This document shows positions 55,638 to 64,000 of a stretch of 64,000 bases of DNA, piece by piece. The notes under the pieces were generated by a model. The model saw only the letters and a list, made by a program, of their open reading frames with translations. It searched no databases and was not told the origin of the DNA. Made by a program: the position numbers and the translations under genes. Source of the stretch: Anaerobium acetethylicum. Its GTDB lineage: Bacteria; Bacillota; Clostridia; Lachnospirales; Lachnospiraceae. Within the stretch, counting starts at the first letter, position 1. Every line of letters begins with the position of its first letter. The DNA is taken from contig NZ_FMKA01000010.1 of assembly GCF_900096945.1 (NCBI RefSeq), positions 1 to 64,000 of the forward strand, in the 5' to 3' direction.

Positions 55638-56092
55638 AGCTTAAGAACATCTTATTTGTTGTCAACGACATAGAAAAATCAAAAACATTTTACAGGGATC
55701 TGTTTGGCCTGCAGGTGGTCGCAGACTTTGGCGAAAATATAATTTTAACAGAAGGGCTTGTTCTCCAGGAAAAGAAACTGTGGGAGAAATTCATCGAAAG
55801 AACGGTCTGCGCCGGCGGCAATGATGCGGAGCTGTATTTTGAGGAGAATGATATTGACGGTTTCCTGGAGAAACTGGAGAACAGTGAGTTTGCAATCGAG
55901 TATCTGAACAGATGCATCGAGCATGACTGGGGGCAGAGGGTAATCCGTCTTTATGACCCGGACAGGCATATTATAGAGATTGGGGAGCCGATGGAAGCGG
56001 TGGCCCGCAGATTTTTGAAGTCAGGAATGACAGCAGAGCAGGTAGCGAAAAAAACGCAGCTGCCGCTTTCGCAGATAGAGGAAATGCAATGA
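55634..56092 (+). CDS. VOC-family (glyoxalase-like) protein
   Basis: 152 residues. One vicinal-oxygen-chelate unit: NILFVVNDIEKSKTFYRDLFGL at the start, ELYFEENDIDGFLEKL in the middle and IRLYDPDRHIIEIGEP, ending the metal-binding beta-alpha-beta-beta-beta pattern. The last 35 residues form a helical extension (SGMTAEQVAKKTQLPLSQIEE). Likely metal-dependent small-molecule enzyme or binding protein; substrate unknown. Confidence 0.82.
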   Translation: MKLKNILFVVNDIEKSKTFYRDLFGLQVVADFGENIILTEGLVLQEKKLWEKFIERTVCAGGNDAELYFEENDIDGFLEKLENSEFAIEYLNRCIEHDWGQRVIRLYDPDRHIIEIGEPMEAVARRFLKSGMTAEQVAKKTQLPLSQIEEMQ

Positions 56093-56111
56093 AACACTTT
56101 AGGAGGAAAAC

Positions 56112-59100
56112 ATGTTAACAAAATCAGACATCCGCAAAGCAGCCAACACTGCCAGCTATTCAAAAGGAGTGGACATCTTTCTTTCTAACAGGATAGAAGA
56201 GTTTACAGTGGAGGAAGACGGTGCTTTTGATGATATCAGAGCAGTGGTAAAAGGAAGCGGCCGTAACCGGTATGACGTAGACGTCGTATATGACCTGGAG
56301 AATGACAGGATGGAGGATATCAGCTGCGCCTGCCCTGCATTTTCCAAGTACAGCGGAATCTGCAAGCACTGCGTTGCGGTGATGCTGAAGTATCTGGGCC
56401 ATATTGAAACGAAGCGTGCAGGAATGGAAAAGGAATATAAAAAAGAGACCAGCCTGGCCAGGCTTCAGGCACTGAAAGGCATGCCGCCCAAAAATCCGCC
56501 AGTCCAGACGCCGCCAGTCCAGAAGCCATCTGCCCAGAAGCTGCCTGTTCCGCAGATGAAGGCTCAGGCAACAACGCCCGCCATGAAGCAGCTGCTTGCC
56601 AAACGCCTGATGAAGAAGACACTTTCCCTGATACCGGATTCCGTGCACGGAAAAGTACGCATCGAACCAATGCTCAAATGCGATACGAACGGGATCGAAG
56701 CGGAGTTTAAAATAGGCGCCGGCCAGATGTATATCCTGAAAGACGTATTTGCCTTTGCGGAAGCCCTGGAAAAAAATGAAAGCGTTTCTTACGGGAAAAA
56801 GCTGCAGTTCGTGCATACGCTGGAGGCATTTGATCCGGACTACAGGCCTCTGGTCAAATTTATCCGCAGCTGGGTGCAGAACAACAGGATCCGTTATATG
56901 CAGACATCCTATTACAGCCATCCTTTCGGGTATGTCCATCCCAGATTAAGGCTGCTTCCCCTGAGCGGAGGCGAGGTGGAGGATTTCCTGGATGCCATGG
57001 GCAGCAGGCCGTTTTTTGCAGATGTAACCGGTAAGGGAGAGAAGAGCTGGAAGGTTACGGAGGAAGCCCTTGCGAGGGAGATGTCGGTCAGCAGGAAGGG
57101 CAGCGGAATCGAAGTGAAGATCGATCCTGTATTCGGCTACCAGTGCGACCGGGATTACATCTATTTTGAGAAGGGCAGTGTTTACAGAGTCCAGCAGGAA
57201 AAAATGGAGGGAATCAGGGATTTTCTGACCTGCATGGCGGATATTCCGGGGCACAAGGTCTATATCCAGAAGGAGGATATCCCAGCATTCAGCAGGGAAC
57301 TGCTGCCTGCGCTGGAAGAATTTTATGTCTGTACGAAAACGGATTTTGACGAGAAGGATTACGGAGTGGTGCCTGTCAGCTTTGAAATTTATGTTGACGC
57401 TCCCCAGAGGGATTTTATCACCTTCCAGATTCTGGCCGTTTATGGAGATAAAAAATACAATATCTACAATGACACGGATGACGTGCCCCAGCGGGATCTG
57501 ACAGCGGAGATGGAAGTTGGAAATGCGGTCTCCTTCTTCTGCAATGCCTATGATGAGAAGGAAAAGCTGATGGTCCTGGCAGAGGACGAGGACAGGATAT
57601 ATGAACTCCTGGTAAACGGCATACCAAGAATGCAGGATCTGGCCCAGGTGTACATATCGGACGCCCTGAAGCGGATGAAGGTGACGGCGGCCCCGAAGGT
57701 GGCAGTCGGGATTTCCGTTTCCGGAGAACTGCTGGAGCTGAGCATGACTTCTGAGGAGATGCCAGGAGACCAGCTTATGGAGATCCTGTCAAAATACAAC
57801 AGGAAAAAGAAATTCTACCGCCTGAAGAGCGGCGAGTTCGTCAATATCGAGGGAGAAGAGATCGAAGCCCTGTTTGAATTAAGGCAGGGTCTGAATCTGT
57901 CGGCTTCCCAGCTGAAGAATACGACCATAGAAATTCCAAAATACAGGGCCCTTTATCTGGATGCGGAGCTGAAGGAAAGGAATTCCCTTCCGGCAGCGAA
58001 GGATAAGGAGTTCAAGGCACTGGTGCGGAATATGAAGACAGTGGAGGATAACGATTTTGATATACCGGAGGGGATGGGGAAAATCCTGCGGGAATATCAG
58101 AAGAGGGGATTTCTCTGGATCAAGACGATCAGATATAATGGATTCGGCGGAATACTTGCAGACGACATGGGTCTGGGGAAGACCCTGCAGGTCATCTGCT
58201 TTCTGATGTCAGAGTATCGGGAATCGCAGAGCCAGGACAACAGGAGAAGCCTTGTTGTGTGCCCGGCATCTCTTGTGTTTAACTGGAAAAGCGAGATTGA
58301 AAAATTTGCTCCTGAACTTCCGGTAAAAATGGTGATCGGCACTGCAGCAGAACGCCGGGAAATGCTGGAGAACATGGGCAACAGGGAGATCCTGGTCACC
58401 TCCTATGATCTGCTAAAGCGTGACATCAGCCACTATGAGAAGATCAGGTTCCATGCCCAGATCATTGATGAGGCCCAGTTTATCAAGAACCACAATACCC
58501 AGGCTGCAAAGGCCGTAAAGCAGGTGAATGCCGGATTCAGGCTGGCCCTTACGGGAACTCCGATTGAAAACAGGCTAAGCGAGCTGTGGAGCATTTTCGA
58601 TTATCTGATGCCGGGATTTCTCTATACCTACCAGAGGTTCCGGGATGAACTGGAGATCCCCATCGTTCTGAACCAGGAGGAAACAGCCATAAAACGCCTG
58701 CAGAAGATGATTGCGCCTTTCGTTTTGAGAAGGCTGAAGAAAGAGGTCCTTACAGACCTGCCGGACAAGCTGGAAGAGAATGTATTTGCGAAACTGGAGG
58801 GCGAGCAGCAGAAGCTGTACGATGCGCATGTGAAGAAATTGAAACTCATGCTGGAGAAAGAGTCGGATGAGGAACTGAAAAAATCAAAAATCCAGATTCT
58901 GGCGGAACTGACAAAGCTGAGACAGATCTGCTGTGATCCGGCGCTGCTCTACGAGGAGTATCAGAAAGGCTCCGCGAAAACGGAAATGTGCATGGACCTG
59001 ATACAGAATGCCATCAGCGGGGGCCATAAGATTCTGATTTTTTCCCAGTTTACATCCATGCTGAAAAACCTGCAGAAACGGCTGCAGAAGGAGGATATCC

Positions 59101-59480
59101 GTTTCTATTCCCTGACCGGTGCGGACAGCAAGGAGAGCAGGGCTGATATGGTAGCGCGGTTCAACAAGGATGATACGCCGGTCTTCTGCATTTCGCTGAA
59201 GGCGGGAGGAACAGGGCTGAATCTGACGTCTGCCGACATCGTCATTCATTTTGATCCCTGGTGGAACAGCGCGGTGCAGAACCAGGCGACTGACAGGGCT
59301 CACAGGATCGGGCAGAAAAATGTAGTCAGCGTGTACAGGCTGATCGTGAAGGATACCATAGAAGAGAACATCGTGAAAATCCAGGAAAAGAAGAAAGAGC
59401 TGGCGGACCAGGTGTTCAGCGGAGAAGGCATGGGCGGGGTCGGCTTTACAAGGGAGGACCTGCTGGAGCTGCTCCGGTAG
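56112..59480 (+). CDS. SNF2-family helicase with SWIM zinc finger
   Basis: 1122 residues. N-terminal SWIM finger CxC...CxH (CACPAF ... GICKHC near 72-88), a Pro/Gln-rich linker near 135-155, a bacterial SNF2-associated central domain, and the helicase core from about 650: motif I DDMGLGKT near 685, DEAQ (motif II), LTGTPIENRLSELWSIFDYL, and C-terminal motifs LKAGGTGLNLTSAD and QATDRAHRIGQ. An ATP-driven DNA translocase, presumably acting in DNA repair or transcription. AGGAGG precedes ATG. Confidence 0.92.
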   Translation: MLTKSDIRKAANTASYSKGVDIFLSNRIEEFTVEEDGAFDDIRAVVKGSGRNRYDVDVVYDLENDRMEDISCACPAFSKYSGICKHCVAVMLKYLGHIETKRAGMEKEYKKETSLARLQALKGMPPKNPPVQTPPVQKPSAQKLPVPQMKAQATTPAMKQLLAKRLMKKTLSLIPDSVHGKVRIEPMLKCDTNGIEAEFKIGAGQMYILKDVFAFAEALEKNESVSYGKKLQFVHTLEAFDPDYRPLVKFIRSWVQNNRIRYMQTSYYSHPFGYVHPRLRLLPLSGGEVEDFLDAMGSRPFFADVTGKGEKSWKVTEEALAREMSVSRKGSGIEVKIDPVFGYQCDRDYIYFEKGSVYRVQQEKMEGIRDFLTCMADIPGHKVYIQKEDIPAFSRELLPALEEFYVCTKTDFDEKDYGVVPVSFEIYVDAPQRDFITFQILAVYGDKKYNIYNDTDDVPQRDLTAEMEVGNAVSFFCNAYDEKEKLMVLAEDEDRIYELLVNGIPRMQDLAQVYISDALKRMKVTAAPKVAVGISVSGELLELSMTSEEMPGDQLMEILSKYNRKKKFYRLKSGEFVNIEGEEIEALFELRQGLNLSASQLKNTTIEIPKYRALYLDAELKERNSLPAAKDKEFKALVRNMKTVEDNDFDIPEGMGKILREYQKRGFLWIKTIRYNGFGGILADDMGLGKTLQVICFLMSEYRESQSQDNRRSLVVCPASLVFNWKSEIEKFAPELPVKMVIGTAAERREMLENMGNREILVTSYDLLKRDISHYEKIRFHAQIIDEAQFIKNHNTQAAKAVKQVNAGFRLALTGTPIENRLSELWSIFDYLMPGFLYTYQRFRDELEIPIVLNQEETAIKRLQKMIAPFVLRRLKKEVLTDLPDKLEENVFAKLEGEQQKLYDAHVKKLKLMLEKESDEELKKSKIQILAELTKLRQICCDPALLYEEYQKGSAKTEMCMDLIQNAISGGHKILIFSQFTSMLKNLQKRLQKEDIRFYSLTGADSKESRADMVARFNKDDTPVFCISLKAGGTGLNLTSADIVIHFDPWWNSAVQNQATDRAHRIGQKNVVSVYRLIVKDTIEENIVKIQEKKKELADQVFSGEGMGGVGFTREDLLELLR

Positions 59481-59517
59481 CCGTTTAGCCCTTTATGGGA
59501 GCAGCTGATCGGGCATC

Positions 59518-60345
59518 TCAGTGCCTCAGCTCCCGGAATTCATTCGGGGTCATCTGCTCCGTTTTTTTGAAGACAGAGCAGAAGTAGCTGCTGTCGCTGA
59601 AGCCTGACATGGCTGCGACTTCTTTGATTTTTTTGTCAGGATACTGAATCAGATACGTTTTTGCATGGACCATCCGTATGTTCAGCAGATAATCGGATAC
59701 GGATGTGCCTGTGGATTTTTTGAAAAGGGTGCAGAGATATTCCCTGGAAAGCTGCACGGATTCTGCGATATCGTAAAGTGAAATCTGTTCTTTAAAGTGA
59801 AGCTCCATAAAGCGTGCTGCATTCAAAATCTTCTGATTGGAAATGCTGCCTGCTGAAGTGGAGCTTTTTGTGATATTGACAGACAGGTCCAGAATCAGCT
59901 GGTAGAGTATTTTGGAAGTCTCCAGAGCCTTGTCGGGAAGGCCGGACTGATAGATATCGTAAATTTCCTGTTCCGAAGCAAGTGTTTTTTCAGGCTCCTG
60001 CAGGGAATAGACGCCCGGATTTCCAAATCCAAGGGACGACAGCAGTCCGGCAGCGCAGGAACCGCTGAAGCACAGAAAATTCGTTACCCACAGGTCCGTG
60101 ACCGCATAATATTCATGGGGGATGTCCATGGGCAGATAGACGCCGCAGCCTTCCGGAATGAGAAAGCTCTGCTGATCCAGGATCAGCCTGCCTTTCCCCT
60201 TTACGCTTTGTACCCACTGATAAAAGGGAACCCCGTTTGCACGGACAACAGGCTCCTGGAGATGGAACAGGCCCATACCGTCAAGAGCCAGCGGAAGGCC
60301 TGGATAACGCTTAGAATCGCTTGTAAACAGAAGTTTTTCTGACAT
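59518..60345 (-). CDS. AraC-family regulator
   Basis: 275 residues: cupin-type sensor (about 1-140, with GCGVYLPMDIPHEYYAV) and a double helix-turn-helix (about 175-275, YDIAESVQLSREYLCTLFKK; AAMSGFSDSSYFCSVFKK). Divergent from the beta-glucosidase gene with a 122-base shared promoter interval, so it probably activates that gene in response to a beta-glucoside. Confidence 0.88.
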   Translation of the reverse strand: MSEKLLFTSDSKRYPGLPLALDGMGLFHLQEPVVRANGVPFYQWVQSVKGKGRLILDQQSFLIPEGCGVYLPMDIPHEYYAVTDLWVTNFLCFSGSCAAGLLSSLGFGNPGVYSLQEPEKTLASEQEIYDIYQSGLPDKALETSKILYQLILDLSVNITKSSTSAGSISNQKILNAARFMELHFKEQISLYDIAESVQLSREYLCTLFKKSTGTSVSDYLLNIRMVHAKTYLIQYPDKKIKEVAAMSGFSDSSYFCSVFKKTEQMTPNEFRELRH

Positions 60346-60467
60346 CTTATAACCACCTTAATATTTTAATATAAATACGAATATCCTATGATTTAACTTG
60401 TGAGTAAACAGGTATATAGTATTAATATAACAATATAACAGATGAAATGCAAGGAGAGGTATCATAT

Positions 60468-62699
60468 ATGGACAGAGAAATCAAGAGAAGAGCAGAGGAC
60501 CTTCTGCGTCAGATGACGCTGGAAGAAAAGATAGGGCAGATGAACCAGCTGTCGCCGTCAATCGTAGGCGGATTCGAGGTGCCGTTTGAAGAACTGATTG
60601 AAATGATGACGGACGGAAGGATCAGCCATGAAGAATTCAACAACATCCTGATGAATTCAGAGAAGGATTTTCACGAGGATGACATCCGCGCAGGAAGGAT
60701 AGGGTCCTGCCTGATGAATGACCCGAAAAAGGCAAATGAACTGCAGAAAATAGCCATGGAGGAAAGCAGGCTCGGGATTCCGCTGATCATCGGATTCGAC
60801 GTGATCCACGGATTCCAGACCGTGTTCCCGATTCCCCTTGCAGAGGCGGGAAGCTTTGATACCGAAGTGTTTCAGGAGTCTGCCGCAATTGCAGCCAGAG
60901 AGGCGAGGAGCCACGGAATCCAGTGGACCTTTGCGCCGATGCTTGATATTGCAAGGGATGCCAGATGGGGGAGGATCAGCGAGTCGCCGGGAGAAGACCC
61001 ATACTTAAGCGCAGTTTACGGAGAGGCAAAGGTCAAAGGCTTCCAGGGGGAAGAGGCTCCTGAAAAAGGGATTGACAGGGAACATCTTGCGGCCTGTCTG
61101 AAGCATTTTGTTGCGTACGGAGCTGTGGAGGGCGGCAAGGACTATAATACGGTAAGCATGTCGAAATCCATGCTGCACAACGGCTATCTTCCGCCATTTA
61201 AAAAGGCAGTGGAAGCAGGAGCCATGACTGCCATGGCGGCCTTCAATGATTTCAACGGGGTGCCGTGCACGACAAATCCTTACCTGCTGCGGACAGTCCT
61301 GAAAGAAGAGTACGGGTTTGAAGGCTATGTGGTAAGCGATGCCAATGCTGTATTGGAATGCGTGAACCATGGATTTGCAGAGGACAGAAAAGATGCGTCC
61401 GTGAAAGCTGCCAATGCCGGAATGGATATGGATATGGGAACTAGCTGCTTCATTGAGAACCTGGAGCAGGCGGTGAAAGAAGGGCTTGTGTCGGAGCAGG
61501 TGATCGACGACGCAGTGCGAAGGATCCTGTATGTGAAAATGACCCTGGGACTTTTTGAAAATCCGTATCTGTCGGAAGAAGAGATTGAAAAATACGATGT
61601 TCTTCCTGCGGAACATGTTGCAGCATCTTTAGAGGCGGCTAAGAAATCCATCGTGCTTCTGAAAAACGAAAAGGTGCTGCCGGTTAAAAAAGAGACAAGA
61701 ATTGCACTGGCAGGAAGGCTGGCAGACATGCCGGAAGAAGTCATGGGTGCATGGGCAATCGCAGGACGCACTTCTGACTGCGTCAGCATAAAGCAGGGAC
61801 TGGAAAACAGGAATGCGAAGATGAAATACTATCCTTGCTGCGGTCCGGAAGGGGATCTGAACGAAGACGAGATAAGCATACTTTTCGGGAATCTGGAAGA
61901 AACGGATGTGATTGTTGCCGTTTTGGGAGAGACATCATCCATGAGCGGAGAAGCAGCGTCCCGTGCGGACATCACCCTGCCGGGAGAGCAGCGCAGCTTC
62001 CTGAAACGTCTCAAAGAGACTGGGAAACCGGTAGTCCTATGCATGATGAATGGGCGTCCCCTTGCCCTTGACTGGGAAGCAGAGAACATAGATGCAATCG
62101 TGGAATGCTGGCAGCTGGGCATTCAGATGGGAAATGCAGTGGCAGAAGTGCTTTACGGGGAATATAATCCGACCGGGAAGCTTGCGGCAACATTTCCTGC
62201 ACTGACCGGACAATGCCCGATGTACTATAATCATCCAAGCACAGGACGTCCCGGCAGCAGGAGTAAATTCACCTCCCGCTATCTGGATGCACCTCTGGAA
62301 CCCCTGTATCCGTTTGGCTACGGACTGAGCTATACAACGTTTGCATATAAGGGTCTGTCAGTGACTGAAGAGGCAGACTGCCTGAAGATACAGGTGGAAA
62401 TAGAAAATACGGGAATGCGGGAAGGGGAAGAGACCATCCAGCTTTATATGCAGGATGTTACGGCAAGTCTGGTCCGCCCGGTAAAAGAACTGAAAGGCTT
62501 CTGCAAAGTGACACTGAAGCCGGGAGAGAGCAAAAAAGCGAGCATGATTTTGGACAAAAAGGATATGGGCTTCTATGATGACGATTACGAATATCATCTG
62601 GAGGACGGGGAATTCCGTATCTATGCGGGCGCCAATGCAAGGGACTGCCTGATGGAAAGCATTAGGATCTGCAGGTTTTCGAAGGAGGACGTGATGTAA
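60468..62699 (+). CDS. bglX: beta-glucosidase, GH3 (BglX-like)
   Basis: 743 residues from ATG 60468 (AAGGAGAGG upstream). GH3 N-terminal barrel with KHFVAYGAVEGGKDYNTV and nucleophile D291 in VVSDANAV (SDA in place of the commoner SDW), the C-terminal alpha/beta sandwich and an FnIII-like end domain (YPFGYGLSYTTFAY ... EGEETIQLYMQD). No signal peptide, so probably cytosolic, cleaving imported beta-glucosides. Its stop codon lies in a long palindromic element. Confidence 0.92.
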   Translation: MDREIKRRAEDLLRQMTLEEKIGQMNQLSPSIVGGFEVPFEELIEMMTDGRISHEEFNNILMNSEKDFHEDDIRAGRIGSCLMNDPKKANELQKIAMEESRLGIPLIIGFDVIHGFQTVFPIPLAEAGSFDTEVFQESAAIAAREARSHGIQWTFAPMLDIARDARWGRISESPGEDPYLSAVYGEAKVKGFQGEEAPEKGIDREHLAACLKHFVAYGAVEGGKDYNTVSMSKSMLHNGYLPPFKKAVEAGAMTAMAAFNDFNGVPCTTNPYLLRTVLKEEYGFEGYVVSDANAVLECVNHGFAEDRKDASVKAANAGMDMDMGTSCFIENLEQAVKEGLVSEQVIDDAVRRILYVKMTLGLFENPYLSEEEIEKYDVLPAEHVAASLEAAKKSIVLLKNEKVLPVKKETRIALAGRLADMPEEVMGAWAIAGRTSDCVSIKQGLENRNAKMKYYPCCGPEGDLNEDEISILFGNLEETDVIVAVLGETSSMSGEAASRADITLPGEQRSFLKRLKETGKPVVLCMMNGRPLALDWEAENIDAIVECWQLGIQMGNAVAEVLYGEYNPTGKLAATFPALTGQCPMYYNHPSTGRPGSRSKFTSRYLDAPLEPLYPFGYGLSYTTFAYKGLSVTEEADCLKIQVEIENTGMREGEETIQLYMQDVTASLVRPVKELKGFCKVTLKPGESKKASMILDKKDMGFYDDDYEYHLEDGEFRIYAGANARDCLMESIRICRFSKEDVM

Positions 62700-62820
62700 A
62701 ACATGTTCATTCGCAGCGCGCTCTCGCTTAGATGAAGACGTAGTGGTACGTAGGGCCGCAGAATACGCGGCCCAAGTGCCAACGTCTTCATAAAGCTGCT
62801 CATTGAATCATGTTTTGCAT
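62693..62820. repeat. long palindromic element overlapping the bglX stop codon
   Basis: Outer arms GATGTAAAACATG-TTCA and (reversed) GATGCAAAACATGATTCA, then GCAGC/GCTGC, ATGAAGACGT/ACGTCTTCAT and GGCCGC/GCGGCC form nested stems over about 128 bases. The bglX TAA (62697-62699) is within the left arm. It is different in sequence from the GTAAC-type MITE. Flanks show no clear duplication. Confidence 0.6.
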
Positions 62821-62954
62821 CACTGCGTGTTGGATGGCGAATGCGCAAATTGACGAAGCTAAACGTTAGAAGAGGGCTTGATACGCTAGTCGTAATAGGA
62901 AATTACTTACTATGAGATAGAAACGCTTTGTGTAGGATCCAGAGCCAGAGGCAT

Positions 62955-63002
62955 GAAAAAAAGTGGGCAAAAAGTGACATCGACTTTTTGCTCACTTTTT
63001 TT
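62955..63002 (+). terminator. terminator hairpin
   Basis: AAAAAAAGTGGGCAAAAAGT pairs with ACTTTTTGCTCACTTTTTTT (one mismatch). Between here and 63196 no gene is seen; AGGAG at 63183 serves the next start. Confidence 0.8.
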
Positions 63003-63196
63003 ATAATAAAGGAAAAAGACAAAAACAGGTCAAAATTATTGCTGGAATACTGCAAAATCTAACAAGAAAATATTGCTGTCATTTTATATAATAGTATATA
63101 GAAAGCAGTCAGGTCTGCAGCAGTCCGGCATATGATCGCTCATGTAGGACGCAGGTCTGGGCTGCTGCTCAAATTTTGGAACAGGAGAAAATGATT

Positions 63197-63628
63197 ATGG
63201 GATTTGCAATGAGAATGAAGCTGAATGATGAGATCATAAATGCAAAGTCGGTCAGAAGCATGTATATCAATGGTGAGAAGAACGGTTTTGAGTTTGATGT
63301 GCAGCTGGCTTACTACCGCGGACATTATCTGTCAGACATCGAACTCCTGGAGGTTTATGCGGACGGTGAGAAGATGCCAGCGGAGTCAGTCACTTTTGAA
63401 TTGAGGGGAAAGGAAATGCCTCTTTACAAGCTGAATTATGCGATGACTGAATTCTGGAGTCAGGTGGAGCCGGCAACCATCCGTGTCATCAAAAAAGGCG
63501 GACTGGCGGCAGGGAAGCACAGCCTGGAATTGAAATTGATGCTGCGTATTCCATACATGGCCCTTGGCGGTGATCATACATATATGCCGCTCGACAGCGG
63601 GGATGCGGTTGATATTGAAATTGCATAA
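63197..63628 (+). CDS. C-glycoside deglycosidase beta subunit-like protein (DUF6379)
   Basis: 143 residues from ATG 63197, nine bases after AGGAG. Beta-sandwich-like sequence with INAKSVRSMYINGEKNGFEF, a YYRGHYLSDIELLEVYADG block and PYMALGGDHTYMPLD near the end, which I recognise as the small subunit of C-glycoside deglycosidases (DfgB/CarC type). The large subunit type, a sugar phosphate isomerase/epimerase-like TIM barrel, begins 93 bases downstream. The pair would cleave the C-C bond of a 3-oxo C-glycoside such as a flavone glucoside. MITE copy E replaced its last codon and stop: the original end was probably EIAD-stop. Confidence 0.7.
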   Translation: MGFAMRMKLNDEIINAKSVRSMYINGEKNGFEFDVQLAYYRGHYLSDIELLEVYADGEKMPAESVTFELRGKEMPLYKLNYAMTEFWSQVEPATIRVIKKGGLAAGKHSLELKLMLRIPYMALGGDHTYMPLDSGDAVDIEIA

Positions 63629-63693
63629 CAGTTCAGGATCGTTGTACGGCGAAGCGTTATTATGCGGAGAAGGACATCGTCCTGAATAGTTGC
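63626..63693. mobile_element. MITE copy E (68 bp) with 8-bp target duplication
   Basis: Ends TAACAGTTCAGGA and, reversed, GCAACTATTCAGGAC, with the AGGAC/GTCCT module. Flanked by AAATTGCA at 63618-63625 and 63694-63701, an exact 8-bp duplication. It supplies the TAA stop (63626-63628) of the upstream gene. Confidence 0.82.
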
Positions 63694-63720
63694 AAATTGC
63701 AGATTAGGAGAGCAGGAATA

Positions 63721-64000
63721 TGAGTGATATAAAATTAGGTGCAACGCTGTTCTGTTATGGAACAGAGTATGCAAGGAAGCAGTATGATTTTGAAGAGTGC
63801 GTGAAGCAGGCGGCGCTGGCAGGCGCCACTGGGTATGAGATTGTCGGGACGCAGATGCTCCCTTCCTACCCAAATGTCAGCGATGAATTTTTAGGGCTTG
63901 TGAACGATCTGAAGGTGAAATACGGAATCGGTCCTGTCGGCTATGGTGCGAACAATGACAGGGGGATGCGCTGGGACCGTGACCTGAACGACGACGAGAT
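63721..64000 (+). CDS. sugar phosphate isomerase/epimerase-like protein, probable C-deglycosidase alpha subunit (partial)
   Basis: The first 93 codons of a TIM-barrel protein starting MSDIKLGATLFCYGTEYARK, with FEECVKQAALAGATGYEIVG; GGAGAGCAGG precedes ATG. The start matches the xylose-isomerase-like family. Lying directly behind a DUF6379 gene, it is probably the catalytic subunit of a C-glycoside deglycosidase. The rest is beyond the window. Confidence 0.7.

Overview
The window reads as a chromosomal segment of a gut Clostridia bacterium, most likely Lachnospiraceae. This is inferred from gene style and content: AGGAGG-type ribosome sites, TTGACA/TATAAT promoters, many AraC/PTS/GH2/GH3 sugar loci, heterodimeric ABC exporters, IS1182, and a pair resembling the C-glycoside deglycosidases of gut anaerobes. 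No rRNA, tRNA or CRISPR was seen. AT-rich accessory blocks (about 1-8.4 kb, 17.5-23.2 kb, 46.5-55 kb) alternate with ordinary metabolic blocks.

Layout. 0-8.4 kb: two paralogous exported proteins, a membrane-anchored protein, a two-component system, a small secreted protein whose promoter carries 11-bp-phased AAGGTA repeats, two membrane proteins and an ABC ATPase, closed by a 3' remnant of the anchored-protein gene. 8.5-15.6 kb: guaB, a heterodimeric ABC exporter, a Nudix hydrolase and an Mpv17-like membrane protein. 15.6-17.5 kb: an IS1182-family element with a target duplication. 17.5-23.3 kb: an island with a CBM2/TSP3/vWA surface protein (C-terminal domain like DUF4474) coupled to a lipoprotein, followed by two decayed copies; the island lies between two diverged ~100-bp direct repeats that carry the 3' end of the D-lyxose isomerase gene. 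23.3-38.9 kb: lyxose isomerase/AraC/fructokinase/epimerase, ndk, a fructose PTS operon (DeoR, 1-phosphofructokinase, EIIABC, HPr), an FAH-family enzyme, an MBL-fold enzyme, an AraC/permease pair that has lost both 5' ends, and a GH2 beta-galactosidase. 39.2-46.3 kb: MarR with two palindromic operators, a second heterodimeric exporter and a MacB-like ABC protein. 46.5-55.2 kb: Fic, two AlbA_2 ATP-binding proteins with repeat linkers, an esterase and a SEC-C gene damaged by frameshifts, an FNT channel, MazG-like and YbaK-like proteins. 55.2-64 kb: UPF0158, VOC, a SNF2 helicase, AraC plus GH3 beta-glucosidase, and the putative C-glycoside deglycosidase pair running off the end.

The points most worth checking are: (1) the two-component system, secreted protein and ABC cassette; (2) the vWA/DUF4474-lipoprotein locus with its decayed copies, which looks like a polymorphic toxin-immunity array; (3) a short mobile element (MITE) with GTAAC-type ends and exact 8-bp target duplications, suggestive of IS66-family mobilisation, which repeatedly sits on stop codons; (4) an HPr with Arg in place of regulatory Ser46; and (5) the C-deglycosidase pair.
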